64,000 nt of DNA from Puccinellia tenuiflora (GCA_012064385.1 QRDG01000621.1:932710-996709), one strand, 5' to 3'. Counted from the stretch's first letter, positions 1 through 11,309 are shown. Notes: a model not told the origin generated them from the letters alone. A program made the numbers and translations.

Positions 1-1419
1 TCTTGTTTCCCAAATATATACTGTCAGTCTCACCTAAACAGTGTGTGCATGCATTGTATCCCTTGTTTGATTGTCCTGAAATGTTACTAAGAGCAGGCCA
101 ATCATTGATGGTTACGAACAACAACCCTCGTAGGTTAAATTCCTTTTGTTCGTGCTCATCCCACACAGGTACACCTTCTTCATCCCACAACTGTAAAAGT
201 TCTTCAACTAATGGCCTCAGGTACACATCAATGTCGTTGCCGGGTTGCCTCGGGCCTTGGATGAGCACTGGCATCATAATGAACTTCCGCTTCATGCACA
301 ACCAAGGAGGAAGGTTATAGATACATAGAGTCACTGGCCAGGTGCTATGACTGGAGCTCTGCTCTCCAAAAGGATTAAAGCCATCTGTACTTAGACCAAA
401 TCTTAAGTTCCTCGCGTCATCTGCAAATGTCTTGAACTCTTTGTCGATTTTTCTCCACTGCGACCCGTCAGCGGGGTGTCTCAGCATCACGTCTTTCTTA
501 CGGTCTTCTTTGTGCCATCGCAACAACTTGGCATGCTCTTTGTTTTGAAACAAACGTTTCAACCGTGGTATTATAGGAGCATACCACATCACCTTGACAG
601 GAACCTCTTCCTGGGGCGCGGCTCGCCCTCAACATCACCAGGGTCATCTCGCCTGATCTTATACCGCAATGCACCGCATACCGGGCATGCATTCAAATTC
701 TCGTACTTCTCACCGCGGTAGAGGATGCAGTCATTGATGCATGCATGTATTTTCTGCACCTCTAATCCTAGAGGGCAGACAACCTTCTTTGCTTCGTACG
801 TACTAGAGGGCAATACATTCTCCCCTGGAAGCATCTTCTTTATTATTTTCAGCAACTTTTCAAAACCCTTGTCAGAAGTACCATTCTCTGCCTTCCATTG
901 CAGCAATTCTAATGTGGTACCCAGCTTTTTCTGACCATCTTCGCAATTTGGGTACAACAATTTGTTGTGATCCTCTAACATTCTCTCCAACTTCAACTTC
1001 TCGTTTTCACTTCCGCAGTTAATCTTCGCATCATGAATGGCCCGACCTAAATCGTCATCGGGGTCATCAAAAATGAGCTCTTCTGCGTCTTCGTCTCCCC
1101 CCATTGTCATATCATCGTGTTCAGTGAACATAGGATAGTTGTCGTTATCCTCTTCTTCTTCGTTGTCTTCCATTATAACCCCTATTTCTCCGTGCTTTGT
1201 CCAACAATTATAGCCGGGCATGAAACCGTTCTGTAACAGGTGGGCGTGAATGGTTCTTGAGGTAGAGTAATCCTTCATATTCTTACAGGAACTACATGGA
1301 CAACACATGAAACCATTCGACCGCTTGCTTGCCTCAGCCACGTGGAGAAAATTATGCATGCCATTAATAAACTCGGGACAACGTCGGTCACCGTACATCC
1401 ATTGTCGGTTCATCTGCAT
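1..1419 (-). pseudogene. CACTA transposase (Transpos_assoc plus Transposase_21), frameshifted, 3' end off-window
   Basis: The protein would cut and join the transposon ends in the nucleus. The first about 80 residues match the transposase-associated domain, with the pattern WMYGDRRCPEFINGM and Cys pairs (CCPCSSCKN). An acidic stretch follows, then the start of the Transposase_21 core with a Cys pair (ACPVCGALRYKIRRDD). The 276-residue frame stops at 589. Close to position 611 a single base appears to be missing in an AGG-TTC context. Beyond it, another frame stays open to base 1 and carries the expected continuation, including VMWYAPIIPRLKRLF, LSTDGFNPFG and NAFTHC-like Cys/His motifs (seen as YNACTHC). 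Apart from that frameshift the visible part is uninterrupted. The start at 1419 is the first Met before the conserved domain. Family assignment is firm; loss of function is inferred from the frameshift, which could also be a sequencing error. Confidence 0.87.
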
Positions 1420-1577
1420 TATATAAGTATATCAATAACCGTTAATTACACTACTTCATAAATAGATGAGTGACAAAATTAATTAATATTCAAGTTCATC
1501 ACATTAAAAGCAAATTAGAGTACTGACCAAATGTAATACATAGTTCTCATAAAACATACACTCAAACTAACATACAA

Positions 1578-2206
1578 CTATCTAAAAAAATTAAAACCAA
1601 CAAAAAATGCGATGAAAATCGCAACTAAGGTAACTACTGAACCAACAGCATAATGATACCAAGCCTCTTGATTAATGGCATATTTTCTAATCTTTTTAAT
1701 CTTCAAGCGCATTGCATCCATCTTGATCTGGTGATCATCGACGACGTCGGCAAACTTCAAGTCCAATTTCATCTTCTCTTCTAGGCATTGCAGACGAAGA
1801 TCTTCACTTCTTTTCAATTTTTCTTTCAAATCATTATTTTCTTTCTCAAATAAATTGAGCATCTCGACAAGAGGGTCGGTTGTAATTTCTGGTTCAACTA
1901 CCTCCTAGATAAAATATCTATGTCAAGTTGGTCGGCATAATTGTCACATGACAAAATGAAACAAATAGTTATAAAAGTATACCACATCCGAATCATAGAC
2001 CGGACGAGGGCCGACGGGGACGGATATCAAAACCATGGCACTATACATAAAAAAACAATCATACAAGTAAGAAAATTATAAAGTAAAACTATGCATCTAT
2101 CACATAAAACTAAGTTTTTTTAAAACATAAAAACAAGTAGGCTCACCGAGGTGGTGCCGGCTAGGGACGGCGCTGGCGATCGACGGCGGTGAGGACGGGG
2201 AAGATA
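1578..2206 (-). CDS. Small CACTA-borne gene: coiled coil plus C-terminal membrane segment
   Basis: At least three exons can be read on the minus strand: about 2206-2147 (donor GTGAGC), 2040-1983 (acceptor TATAG, donor GTATAC) and 1904-1578 (acceptor ATCTAG). The last exon encodes a Lys/Glu-rich stretch with heptad-like leucines (LNLFEKENNDLKEKLKRSED). It ends in about 25 hydrophobic residues (VGSVVTLVAIFIAFFVGF) and a stop. It lies between the transposon's 5' terminus and the transposase, on the same strand, so it is probably part of the element. Similar small proteins are common in grass CACTA elements, but I cannot name a function. The first exon and start codon are uncertain; an ATG lies in the middle exon near 2037. 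Confidence 0.55.
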
Positions 2207-2519
2207 CTAAAACCAACAAAGCATACTTTAATTTGAGCTCAAATTGCATATAAAACGAATGAAATCACTAACTTAGACATTTCATCAAACACCTTGCTAG
2301 CACTAAAAAAGTGAAACGAGTTAAACTATACGAAATGAGCTAAATTAGGAACGCCGGAAGAAAGGATCATGTTGCTAACCCTTGGATAGATGGTTGCCGC
2401 CAATCTTAACAAAATGGTGGAGAAAAATGGAGATTTGTTTGGAGTGTGAGAGGAGAGATTTATGTTGGAAATGTGTTGGAGATGAAAAAATGAGCGGGTC
2501 GGGTTGATGAAATAGGCTG

Positions 2520-2773
2520 CACACCCTCTAGTACCGGTTTGCTATGCAAACCGGTACTAAAGGTGCAGCGCCGGCCCCGCGGCCGCAACATTTTTGGCGC
2601 GAAACCCTTTAGTACCGGTTCGAGCACGAACCGGTACTAAAGGTCCAGCACAAACCGGTACTACAGATTCCCGGCGCACTGGGCTCTGGAGCCGGTACTA
2701 GTGCTAGCTTTAGTACCGGTTTGTAACCAAACCGGTACTAAGGGTAACATCCTTGGCTGTTTTTCCACTAGTG
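2520..2773. repeat. CACTA subterminal inverted repeats
   Basis: The motif AGTACCGGTTTG and its complement CAAACCGGTACT recur about eight times in both orientations, often as short palindromes. In CACTA elements such arrays bind the element-encoded proteins; here that role is inferred from position next to the terminus. Confidence 0.85.
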
Positions 2774-3342
2774 ATACCGGCATGACCAGGCGCTAACCAA
2801 CGCCACATACGCATATTTTCTAAAATCACCATATGTAATTATTTATTCCATTCTTTTGGACCCTACATCTCTCACAAAGTAACAAATTCTCTCTCGACTC
2901 GGCCATCCATGCACCTGAACAGAGTTGGACGCTTGGCCTGAGTCTGAGAGGGAGGGCCAGGCCATAAATGGGGAGGGGAAGTCCAGGCCGTTGCGCCGTG
3001 TCGGGAGAGAGCATGACCGGTTCCTTTTCAACTGTGCATCATCCAGTTTCACGTACATGTTTATGAGAAAATTGCAGAAGTTCGGATCTATGTCTATGTC
3101 GGGCGTTTTCTCACGGCTGCGGCATGCACCGACATCTCAAGTTACATGTTGCCGGCGCGCGAGGCTGTTGAAAGCATGGCAATGACAGTGGTCGAATTGA
3201 GCGCCCCGAGCACACCCGCCATTCGAAAGGAAGCTCCCCCCCCCCCCCCCCCCCCCACACCCCGCGCCAGTTAATCCGGCAACGCCTAATTTGTGTCCAT
3301 TTTGGGGGGTGTCGGACACTTAAATTTTTTTAACTCATAGTT
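2774..3342. other. Unassigned spacer with a 21-C homopolymer
   Basis: This is the flank between the CACTA terminus and the next LTR element. No conserved domain is visible in any frame. It contains an uninterrupted run of 21 cytosines at 3236-3256. Confidence 0.6.
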
Positions 3343-3347
3343 TGACT

Positions 3348-3501
3348 TGTTAGAGTACGTATAGGATACGAGTTAGAGATAGACTAGGGTTTAAGAGTCA
3401 TGACCTTGTACTCCAAGTCTCTCCCCTCCTGTACTCCTATATACCCCATGAGGGTCCGGCAATAAACACAACAAAATATTAGGGATTCAATATTTCTCAC
3501 A
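3348..3501 (+). repeat. Left LTR, 154 bp
   Basis: TGTTAGAGTACG to TTCTCACA. It matches the right LTR throughout. I see only short indels and no base substitution between the two. Confidence 0.93.
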
Positions 3502-3513
3502 TGGTATCAGAGC
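3502..3513 (+). other. Primer-binding site (tRNA-iMet)
   Basis: TGGTATCAGAGC immediately after the left LTR is complementary to the 3' end of plant initiator-Met tRNA, the usual primer of plant Copia elements. Confidence 0.85.
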
Positions 3514-4898
3514 GGTTAGTCTCACGACGCCAATCCTAGGGTTCTAAACTCTTTCCGCAGCGCGCCGTCCCCGGGGAATCAATCTCTTCTCCTCGGGGGC
3601 GCGGCACCCGATCTAGATCAAAGATCTAGTCGGTTCTTTAGATTCAATTTTCGAGTTTATAGATTAGATTAAATTCTTAGTTCATAGATTAGATCCAATT
3701 AGCCACGAATAAAGCCTAAACCTATAGATCGAGATCCTCTTCCGCTAAGAGACACGGTGCAAATTGGTGCGTGCTAAAATCATCTCCGGCGTGAGATCGC
3801 CGGCGACTCGAAGCGTCACATCATCGCCAAACAGCAGGACACGCGCGGACAAGATCCACCTCGCGTTCATCTTTCCGCGGCGCCGCACCGTGCAGCTACA
3901 GATCGAGCCGAGCATCTCTGGACAAGATCCACCTGCCTGCTTCGACTGTGCGCGCGAGCTACGGATACGGCCATACGGGAGACATCGACGTGACCACGCG
4001 CGCGGGGATCCAGATGCCCGCGTCCATGCAGATTCGTCCGCGCCTCTGAACCTTGACGGAGCAGCGGGCCGGCAGGCCGGTCAAGCAGGTTAATCCGTCA
4101 CGAGCACATGCATGCAGCATGTACGGATCTTCAGCGCCACGACGCCTTCTACTCCGCCAGCTGAAACTACATGCAGACTCCAAGCAGATTCCCACGCCCA
4201 GCATCACCACGTGCGTGCAGCAAACATTGAGTCCAGGTATGAACCAATCGCATGCACTACTACATGGTGGCATGCCATGCACGGATGCAGCAAACACCAC
4301 GGAGGCCGAAGCCGCCAGGATCCAGCACCAGCACGCCTTCATCATCATCGATCAGGACTACATCAAGCCGAACAACTACATCCAGCAGTACGATTACGCC
4401 CGGCTACGAGCCAAGTTCATCGTCGAGTACATCTACGAGAAGCGACATCGACAATCCACACGTCAGGCCGGTGTGGAAAGAGATGCAAAATTCTTCATCG
4501 ACTTCTCCGACAACAAGGCATCTACAACAACGTTGCCCGGAGGGACGCCTCCAAGCGACGGATGACTACACGCCTACTACTTCATCGCCGACACATCATC
4601 GCCAAGGTCTACATCACCGTGGTCTCCATCGACAACCTCGTCAACACATCGCCGCCGCCGCTACAACTACAACGTCCACAAGGCTGGACACGCGTCCTCT
4701 GACAGTACTACTGCAAGACGCCACGACCCCGACGGATAAGACTGCATCGACACAAACCGGCATCACTTTTTAGTGAAAGCCCCTACAACCGCGCGCACGG
4801 TCTTGGCAAAACCGTGTGTGCTTGGTGGGATTCCTCCAGTCCTGGCAAAACTGGTGGACTCACCTACGACCGCGTCTCTGACATCCGCAAGACGCCTC

Positions 4899-4970
4899 CC
4901 GACGGTACCTCTCAAGGTGCAAAACGTCGGCCTCGACGGTACCTCCACAAGGTGCAAAACGTCCAAAAAA
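4899..4970 (+). repeat. Short tandem duplication in the LTR-element interior
   Basis: Two adjacent copies of a unit of about 35 bp with the core CGACGGTACCTC and AAGGTGCAAAACGTC. It has no coding meaning that I can see. Confidence 0.6.
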
Positions 4971-5378
4971 ATACGATTGCAGCTCCGTCATAAAACCGCG
5001 CAATTTTTTGCGCCTTCGCATTGCGGCTTCCACGACTACGACGAGACTACATCGACCACAACTATCTCGACCACGGCTACATCATGATCGGCTACATCGA
5101 CATCGACATCAAGGACAAAGTCTACAGCAAACATCGGCAACAACTCCAGTCAAAGCGTCCGCGTCGTCACTTGCGTCCCCGACACTCCCGCTATGACTGC
5201 GGGAGGGAAGAGAGGAGATACATGGAAGGCACCAGAAGGGGACGGCAGGCACCGCCTAGGTGACGGACCAGTACATCAGAGATGCAGTTGATGATGACGG
5301 AGAGGAGGCGACGAAAGCGCAAAACTACAAACCCAGTCGCAAGCGTTCGCTTTCACTCCCGCTACGACTGAGGGGGGA

Positions 5379-5534
5379 TGTTAGAGTACGTATAGGATAC
5401 GAGTTAGAGATGACTAGGGTTTAAGAGTCATGACCTTGTACTCCAAGTCTCTCCCCTCCTTGTACTCCTATATATACCCCATGAGGGTCACGGCAATAAA
5501 CACAACAAAATATTAGGGATTCAATATTCTCACA
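5379..5534 (+). repeat. Right LTR, 156 bp
   Basis: Same sequence as 3348-3501 apart from about five short indels. It is preceded by the polypurine tract at 5369-5378 and followed by the TGACT target duplication. Confidence 0.93.
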
Positions 5535-5907
5535 TGACTCAGTAGAAATCACACTATTTAAAAGCAGAGAAATTGATAACTTTCCTTAGTCGGTTCACCC
5601 CTAAAGTCTAAACCAATGCGATAAAAAAAAATGTAAAGTCAACTTTTCAGAATTTAACAAAGTATGAGTTAGAACAAAACTAACATGCACTCTATTTGAA
5701 AGGAGAGTACACAACAAGTATTGTATATCTTGTATCGGGCTATTTAAAACTATGGTGAGAATGCACTTGTTACACATACACAATGCTCTACAGGGGATAA
5801 AAGATCACACCACACCACCCAAATTACAACGCAAGCCTATCTCGAAACAGAGATCCCATCCGAGCAAGCAGAGTCAGAATCCACCACGCTGTTCTAGTAC
5901 ATACATA

Positions 5908-7165
5908 TTAATGGTTGACCGGATGATAGAATCTATAGACGGAGTAGATGGTATTGATGAGCGTGGCAATGGAGATGAGGGCCCCCAGGATGACGAAGAA
6001 GGTGACTGTTTGCTTGGGGAAGCACTGCAGCACGACCCACTTGACGGCCCTGGAGGCCGTGGTCTGATGATGCGCCGCCACGTCCTTGCAGAGGTCAAGG
6101 AGGTCCCTGGAATAAAACGTATCGGGGTAATCATCCGCGAGGCCTCTGAACAAGTCGACAATCTCCTTGTCCGTCTCGTGCGTGTGCGCCAGGATCCCGC
6201 TCTTCCTCAGCAGCTTGGCGTCGGCCTCGCCCTGCAGCAGACTCGCCATGCAGATGCAGTAGGCGGTGACGCCGAGGCCGCACCGGAGGTGGCTCTGCTC
6301 GAAGGCGATGAGGTTGCGGAAGACGAGCTCGCTGTAGCCGTGGATGTGCAGTGGAGGGACGCGCAGCACACCTCGCACGCCCAACATCTTTCTCTCGAAG
6401 ACGATGTTGAATGCTGAGCTGCTGCCTGGAGCTGCATGCTTGCTGAAACTGGTCAGGGAGTCCTCGAACCAGGTTGCGCAGGGAAGGTTCGTTTCCGGGT
6501 CGTCGAGCAGGATCGTCGAGGTATCGACGGCGTGCTTGCCTTGGGGCACCCGGGACCAGTGGAAGAGATGCAGGAGGTGATGAACTTCTTCTGTAGGAGG
6601 GGGCAAAAGCAGGCTGGGGCTGGGGCGGATGCCGTCGAAGCAGGAGAGAGCGAGCTCTTGTATCGTGTGCTGGACTCCCCCGAAGAAGGTGCCCCTCAAC
6701 CGGCTGTGAAGCTCGGCGAGCACGAAGAAGGGGATCTGGTTGCCCAGCAACAGCAGGTCCAGTCTGGTCGGTTTCATGTGGAGGGATATGTCCGCGGACA
6801 GGTAGAGGAACTCCTTCCCGTGCTGGGCGTTACGAGCCAGCGACGCTGGCCGCGGTCCTCGCGCACGCTCGACCTGAGGAGGAAGACGGCGAAGAGCACA
6901 AGGCAGCCGTCGAGCAGAAGCATCTCAGCGAGCTCCTCGGGGGCCTTGGTAAAACGACTCGCGCTCGTAGCATCCGCGAACCCGGGCGTCGTTGCGCAGC
7001 GCCCACCCGAGGAAGTCAACGGTGTCCAGGCCGAACTCTGGGCGAGCAAGGAACTTGACGATGGCACACTCTTGGCATCGGTGATGAGAGGCGGCTGCGC
7101 CGACGAATGGTGCTGGTCGTGGTACGGCCCGACGGCGGCGGCGACGATTACATTGCCGCCGCGCG
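5908..7165 (-). pseudogene. DUF247 (UPF0481) membrane protein, pseudogene with three frameshifts
   Basis: The largest frame (5908-6777, 289 residues from an internal Met) has the DUF247 hallmark TRLDLLLLGNQIPFFVL. Its C-terminus is the usual membrane helix before a short basic tail (FFVILGALISIATLIN). Upstream the gene continues in other frames: VGPYHDQ near 7110, FLARPEFGLDTVDFLGWALRN near 7050-6980, and EELAEMLLLDGCLV near 6920. Connecting them needs frame changes at about 7070, 6950 and 6830, so this copy cannot make a normal protein. Intact DUF247 genes are usually one exon of 400-550 residues, as this would be. Some grass DUF247 genes lie at the S and Z self-incompatibility loci, but the family is large and nothing here ties this copy to them. 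The frame on the opposite strand (6436-7170) is a shadow. Confidence 0.88.
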
Positions 7166-7169
7166 ACTG

Positions 7170-7800
7170 AGCGGGCCCTCTGCTTGTGCTGGCTGCGGCC
7201 CCGGTGTGATCAGGCCATGGGCACAGGAGCTACAGCTACTTGGCGGCGAGGCTTGAAAATTGACGGGCACGCCTCGTTATTAATCTGGTCGAACCTTCGG
7301 AAGTAGGGGGGATGCTCAAGGAAACGCCCTCAGCTCCCTGGTTGATTTTCAGCTTCACCTTCTCCATCCAGTCGCCTTCTTCTTGCCGGCCTAATCCTCC
7401 TCCTTCGCATATCTGGATCCACGCTTCCACCGGCATGTATGGTTGAAGCATGGCGGTAGCAAGTCAGAATATATATGGTCTTCGGTGAGTCGCGGGAAGC
7501 CGGAGGGGGGAACTTGCTCACAAGAGAGTTTGGGATCTGGTGGAACAGTAAGCTATACTTGGGCCCTTTATATGTCTTTTTGTCATGAACATATGGTGCC
7601 TAATTACGTGTTAAGTACAGCTAGCAACCCAAGGAAAGAATCAAAATACCATGAAGTATACTTGGTCAATATCCATGCCAATCATGTCATGCATTGAACG
7701 GCTGCCGTATTTGATCTTGCCTCGATCTTTTATAATAAACTAACTCTAAAAGAAGGAGGGTATTTTCCCCGCAATAAATAAATAAAAAGAAGGAGGGTAT
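7170..7800. other. No recognised gene
   Basis: This is the upstream flank of the DUF247 pseudogene. Small frames exist in several phases but show no conserved motif, and I see no clear repeat boundary. Confidence 0.5.
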
Positions 7801-7802
7801 AA

Positions 7803-8053
7803 GGAGACCTGGTTGGCAGATGCCAACGAGAGGTGTGGTCAAACTGAATGTTGATGCATCCTTCCGAGAAGTGGAGCCACATGGGCCATTATTAGGGATT
7901 CAAAGGGTTATATCATCGGAGCTAGCAATCAGGTTTTCTCTCCAGGTCACTAATGTGGAGAGACGAGAGAAGCTCTTGCCCTACACATGGACTACATCTG
8001 GCACAAATGATAGGTCGCACATAATTTTAATCAATTCAGACAGTACGATTGTG
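7803..8053 (+). pseudogene. RVT_3 (RNase H-like) gene fragment, 5' part
   Basis: The frame opens with the classic start of the plant RVT_3 domain (MPTRGVVKLNVDASF), the strand that holds the first catalytic Asp. It runs to a strand reading HIILINSDSTIV at 8053, where a retroposon is inserted. The domain resumes after 11190 once the two insertions are removed. Plant genomes carry many such LINE-derived RNase H-like fragments. No reverse transcriptase is visible upstream, so this was probably already a fragment before it was invaded. The middle of the domain is poorly conserved. Confidence 0.72.
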
Positions 8054-9658
8054 TCGCTCCTAGGGGGCCCCGAGCGGATCCCTAGCGCCGCCGCCCGTCA
8101 CCTTCCTCCTTCGTCCCTCTCTGCGCCACCGCCGGAAGATACGGCCGGGCAAAGCCCACGCGGCGGACGGCGACGCCACATGTACCTTTCTCCCCGAAGG
8201 TTTGGGTGGTGGCGGCGCGATCTATTCTTCCTGACGGCGGCTGATCTACTGCGGTGGGCTAGGGGGACCGATGGGGCCTCCCCCCCCCCCCCCCCCTATG
8301 CCATGCAACATCAAGAATTTTTTAGGCATAAGACTTGTATATAAAAGATTTTTAGAGAAGGACACCATGTTTGGCCCCCCTTAAGATTTAATCCTGCCTC
8401 CGCACCTGCCTAGAGCACAACCTCCTCCTCACTGGTGCGGCCGCTTAGTGCGGATCCCGGCTGGTGTGGCGATCGGCTCCGTCCTGGCGTCATCAGTGTT
8501 TGACCTGCGGGTTTGGGCGGGCTACCGGCGGCGATCCGCGACGGCCTCGACCATCTCGGGCTCCCTCATGTCTTTTGATCGAGTGGAAATTAGAGCCTGG
8601 CCGAGCTCCCCCTAGAGGATCTGAAGACGACGGGCGGTGGATTTGTGCTGGTCGTGGTTCCTCATTGGACTCGGAGACAGTCCGTAGGTCGTGGTGATGT
8701 CCTTGGATGTCGCGGGTGTGCATCTTCCTAACTTTTGGAGAATCTAGACAACACTATCCAAGGTGTTGCTTGGTGGTCTAGCTAGCCTCATTTGTGAGGT
8801 TCGGTATGGAGTCTGCGAGGCGCAATCGGGTGAAAGCCTGTCTCTAGCCTTGGCTGGGGCAGATGATGTTGACGTTCACACGGATGCCATGAACTTCTTG
8901 GAGGCATCGTCATGGTTCAGTGTCTCCCTTCCATATGGTGACAGTCTAGGGGAAACTTTATAATCATGGGGTCGACCGACGATGGTTTTTCTGGCGTTGC
9001 TCCCCTCAGGGGCATCTTGTTTGGAGGCTGCGGCAGCTAGAGGGATCAGTGGGGGCGGTGATGAGGTCGTGACGACTTCATTTCTTTGATCCGATGGGCT
9101 CATGGAACGGGATCTGCAACGACTTGCGGTGGGGAGGTGGTGGATGAGGTGGAGTGTGTTACATCTACCGCATCGATGAAGACGATTCTTGGTGGCGTGG
9201 CAGAGCGGGGTCTCGACGATGGACGCATGATGATGGACACGCGGAGTGCAGCGGTGCTATTTGGCGTCGTGGTGACGTCGACGGCTGGCATGACAAGGTC
9301 AATGCAGTGATCTCTCTAGAAGATGGGTTGGCGGAAGACGGAGGCGGCGACTTCTCGAGCGTGAACATATCGTGCAGCTGAGGGTCTGCTGGACTGGTTT
9401 GGGCTCCCGGCTCGTTGTTGGGCGACTTGGTGAGGCCTCCGGATTTGGACGATGTGCGTTGGTGAGAGTTCAGGGCACACAGCCTGACATGGTCTCCCCC
9501 TTCATCAAGCTTGTTGGTGTAGTGACAGTTTTTGCTAAGAAGGTGGATTTAGGTGGATCGATGTATTTCATTTAAGCCTTTGATGAATAATATATTAAAA
9601 GGTTTGTGTATCATTTTGATGCAGAGGCTGGGGGTTTCAACCTTCTTTTCAGAAAAAC
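8054..9658 (+). mobile_element. LINE-like retroposon, 1.6 kb, with 14-bp TSD
   Basis: It is flanked by near-identical 14-bp repeats, ACAGTACGATTGTG at 8040-8053 and ACAGTACAATTGTG at 9659-9672, which is the mark of target-primed insertion. The left end begins with GC-rich sequence typical of LINE 5' leaders. The right end has the 3'-tail type GATGCAGAGGCTGGGGG then CTTTTCAGAAAAAC, which I recognise from grass retroposons. No endonuclease or reverse transcriptase domain can be read, so it is an internally deleted or non-autonomous copy. A 17-C run lies at 8280-8296. Confidence 0.72.
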
Positions 9659-9679
9659 ACAGTACAATTGTGGTGGAAG

Positions 9680-11189
9680 CACTAGTAGGAAGAAGGTTAC
9701 CCGTGGCGCACCAATTTTACTTACCCGTGGCGCAGGGCCCTGCGCCACGGATTGCCACGCCATGGGTAACACTTTAGCCGTGGCGCAGGTGCCCCAGTGC
9801 GCCACGGGTAAAAAAATTAGCCGTGGCGCACCTCCACACCCTGCGCCACGGCTAACGTGCGCCACGGGTATGTAACTACATGCGCCACGGCTATGTTTTC
9901 CGGGAAATAAAAAAATGCCGCCGCCGCCCGGAGGCGGCGTACGGAGCACGTTCGTGTACACCAGCCGGCTGCGGGGGGGGGGGCATTGCGCGCCGAGACG
10001 AGGACGCTGGGAGGACGACGGCCTAGGCGCGCTGGCGAAGGGGATGAGGAGGGTGCCGCGGATCTGGTCGGGTTTGAGGGGCGGCGATGCGCAGGTGCTA
10101 TGGTGGTGGTTGACTTGCGGCGGGGGAGGGGCTGGCCGTGGCCGGGGAAGAAAGGGAGAGGGAGCGGTGGTGACCGATGGGGATCCAGAGGTGGATGCGG
10201 TCGGCGGCTCCGCTTGGGCCGTGGGTGCCCTCCGCCGTCACCAGCACACTTCGACGGCCGCACACCGGATCCGGATTGAGTGGCGGCAGCGGCGTCGCAA
10301 CTCTGGCACACCAACCACAGGACGACGACATCCGGGGGGCTTCGGCCTTGGACATCCACGCGTGCGGGCTGCGGATCTTGAGGAGGACCGAGGACGCCCC
10401 GGGCCGCCGTCGCTCCATGCTCTCCAGCTCCGCGTTGCGCCTGTCCCCAGCTGCTTCGTCCTTCGCCGCCCGTGCCATCGAGCAGAGACGAATCGGTGGA
10501 GATGAGTGCTTTTGGTTCGCTGGGTGTGGAGACGCGGATCATGTGCTGTGTTGAGGCGTACTGCAACCGTCAGATGCTGGCTTGGAGACCCCGCGACATC
10601 GGATCCACAGCCCACGGATCGGCGTGCTTGTCCTTGCTTATGATTGGTTGGTGGTTGGTTCGCTGGGTCCTGCACAGCACATGGACAGCACATGGACAGC
10701 CCACGGATCGACCTATTTTTTCTTTCCGCTGGACAGCACATGGACAGCACATGCATGGACCAAAATACACTGTTGTACGAGTAGCAGCAGTTCGGGTCTG
10801 ATATTACATACCCGTGGCGCATAGTATTCGGATACGTCACCGCTAATAAAGTATATGTGGCGCACTGTTATGGGGTGCGCCACGAGTAATAAAGGGCACA
10901 CCAGCTAGCCCGGCCACCACATAGCCGTGGCGCTTTGGAATAATGTGCGCCACGGTTATACTCTTACCCGTGGCGCACAAGTCTTGGGTGCACCACGACT
11001 AAGAAGGGTGCCCCTCCGTCGATCCAGCGTGCACTTAGCCATGGCGCACCGCTATTTTGGTGCGCCACGGGTAATGGCATATGCGTGGCGCATCTGTGTC
11101 TGGTGCGCCACGGCTAGATACTCGTGACGCACCAAAATGCTGGTGCGCCATGGCTAAGTAATCCACCTATAAGCCTTTTCCTACTAGTG
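9680..11189. mobile_element. Non-autonomous CACTA element (GTGGCGCA family), 1.5 kb
   Basis: Ends are CACTAGTAGGAAGAAGG on the left and CACTAGTAGGAAAAGGC on the complement of the right. An exact 3-bp target duplication, AAG, lies at 9677-9679 and 11190-11192. Both subterminal zones contain many copies of CCGTGGCGCAC and its complement. The GC-rich centre (about 9930-10580) has no transposase and may be captured host DNA; its long frames on both strands show no domain that I recognise. Confidence 0.93.
10660..10760. repeat. Short direct repeats GGACAGCACAT inside the CACTA
   Basis: The unit ACAGCACATGG recurs about five times with a spacer, at the junction between the GC-rich centre and the right subterminal repeats. 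Confidence 0.6.
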
Positions 11190-11300
11190 AAGCTGTGAAT
11201 GAGGATCAAGATTCTTTCAGCCCAGCTGCTGCTATTTTAAACTAGATGGATCTCAATCATGTAACTGTTGAAAATGATCCAACCTTATCTATTCGACTCT
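11190..11300 (+). pseudogene. RVT_3 (RNase H-like) gene fragment, 3' part
   Basis: Reading on from 8053 through the 7 bases at 9673-9679 and resuming after the CACTA gives VVEAVNEDQDSFSPAAAIL. This is the conserved helix that follows the Asp strand in RVT_3 domains. The frame then meets stops. This shows the LINE-like retroposon and the CACTA sit inside one former coding fragment. Confidence 0.72.
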
Positions 11301-11309
11301 CAGAGACAC

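Larger units (their letters stand above)
1..2773 (-). mobile_element. CACTA (En/Spm) DNA transposon, autonomous type, partial
   Basis: The element reads on the minus strand. Its 5' terminus is at 2773, where the minus strand begins CACTAGTGGAAAAACAGCC, a canonical CACTA terminal inverted repeat; the other end lies left of the window. Behind the terminus come subterminal inverted repeats, a small multi-exon gene and a transposase gene, the usual grass CACTA order. The base triplet after the terminus is ATA, but the matching 3-bp target duplication is off-window. The transposase has a frameshift, so this copy is probably not active itself. Confidence 0.9.
3348..5534 (+). mobile_element. Small non-autonomous LTR retrotransposon (TRIM/SMART-like), complete with TSD
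   Basis: Two direct repeats (3348-3501 and 5379-5534) start TG and end CA. They are flanked by an exact 5-bp target duplication, TGACT, at 3343-3347 and 5535-5539. A primer-binding site complementary to initiator-Met tRNA (TGGTATCAGAGC) directly follows the left LTR. A purine tract (GAGGGGGGAT) directly precedes the right LTR. The 1.9-kb interior encodes no gag, protease, integrase or reverse transcriptase; its frames are low-complexity, rich in Thr, Arg and His from ACATCGAC-like repeats. It therefore depended on proteins of another element. The primer site suggests a Copia-type helper, but I cannot name the family. Confidence 0.93.

Noticed and set aside
3764..4773. Frames of 109-196 residues in the small LTR element
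   Set aside because: They overlap in three frames, are His/Arg/Thr-rich from simple repeats, and match no retrotransposon domain.
6436..7170. 244-residue plus-strand frame
   Set aside because: It lies antisense to the DUF247 pseudogene, whose minus-strand frames carry the conserved motifs; a shadow of a GC-rich coding region.
9817..10566. 249-residue minus-strand frame and several plus-strand frames
   Set aside because: They overlap each other in a GC-rich CACTA centre and show no conserved motif; no basis to choose one.
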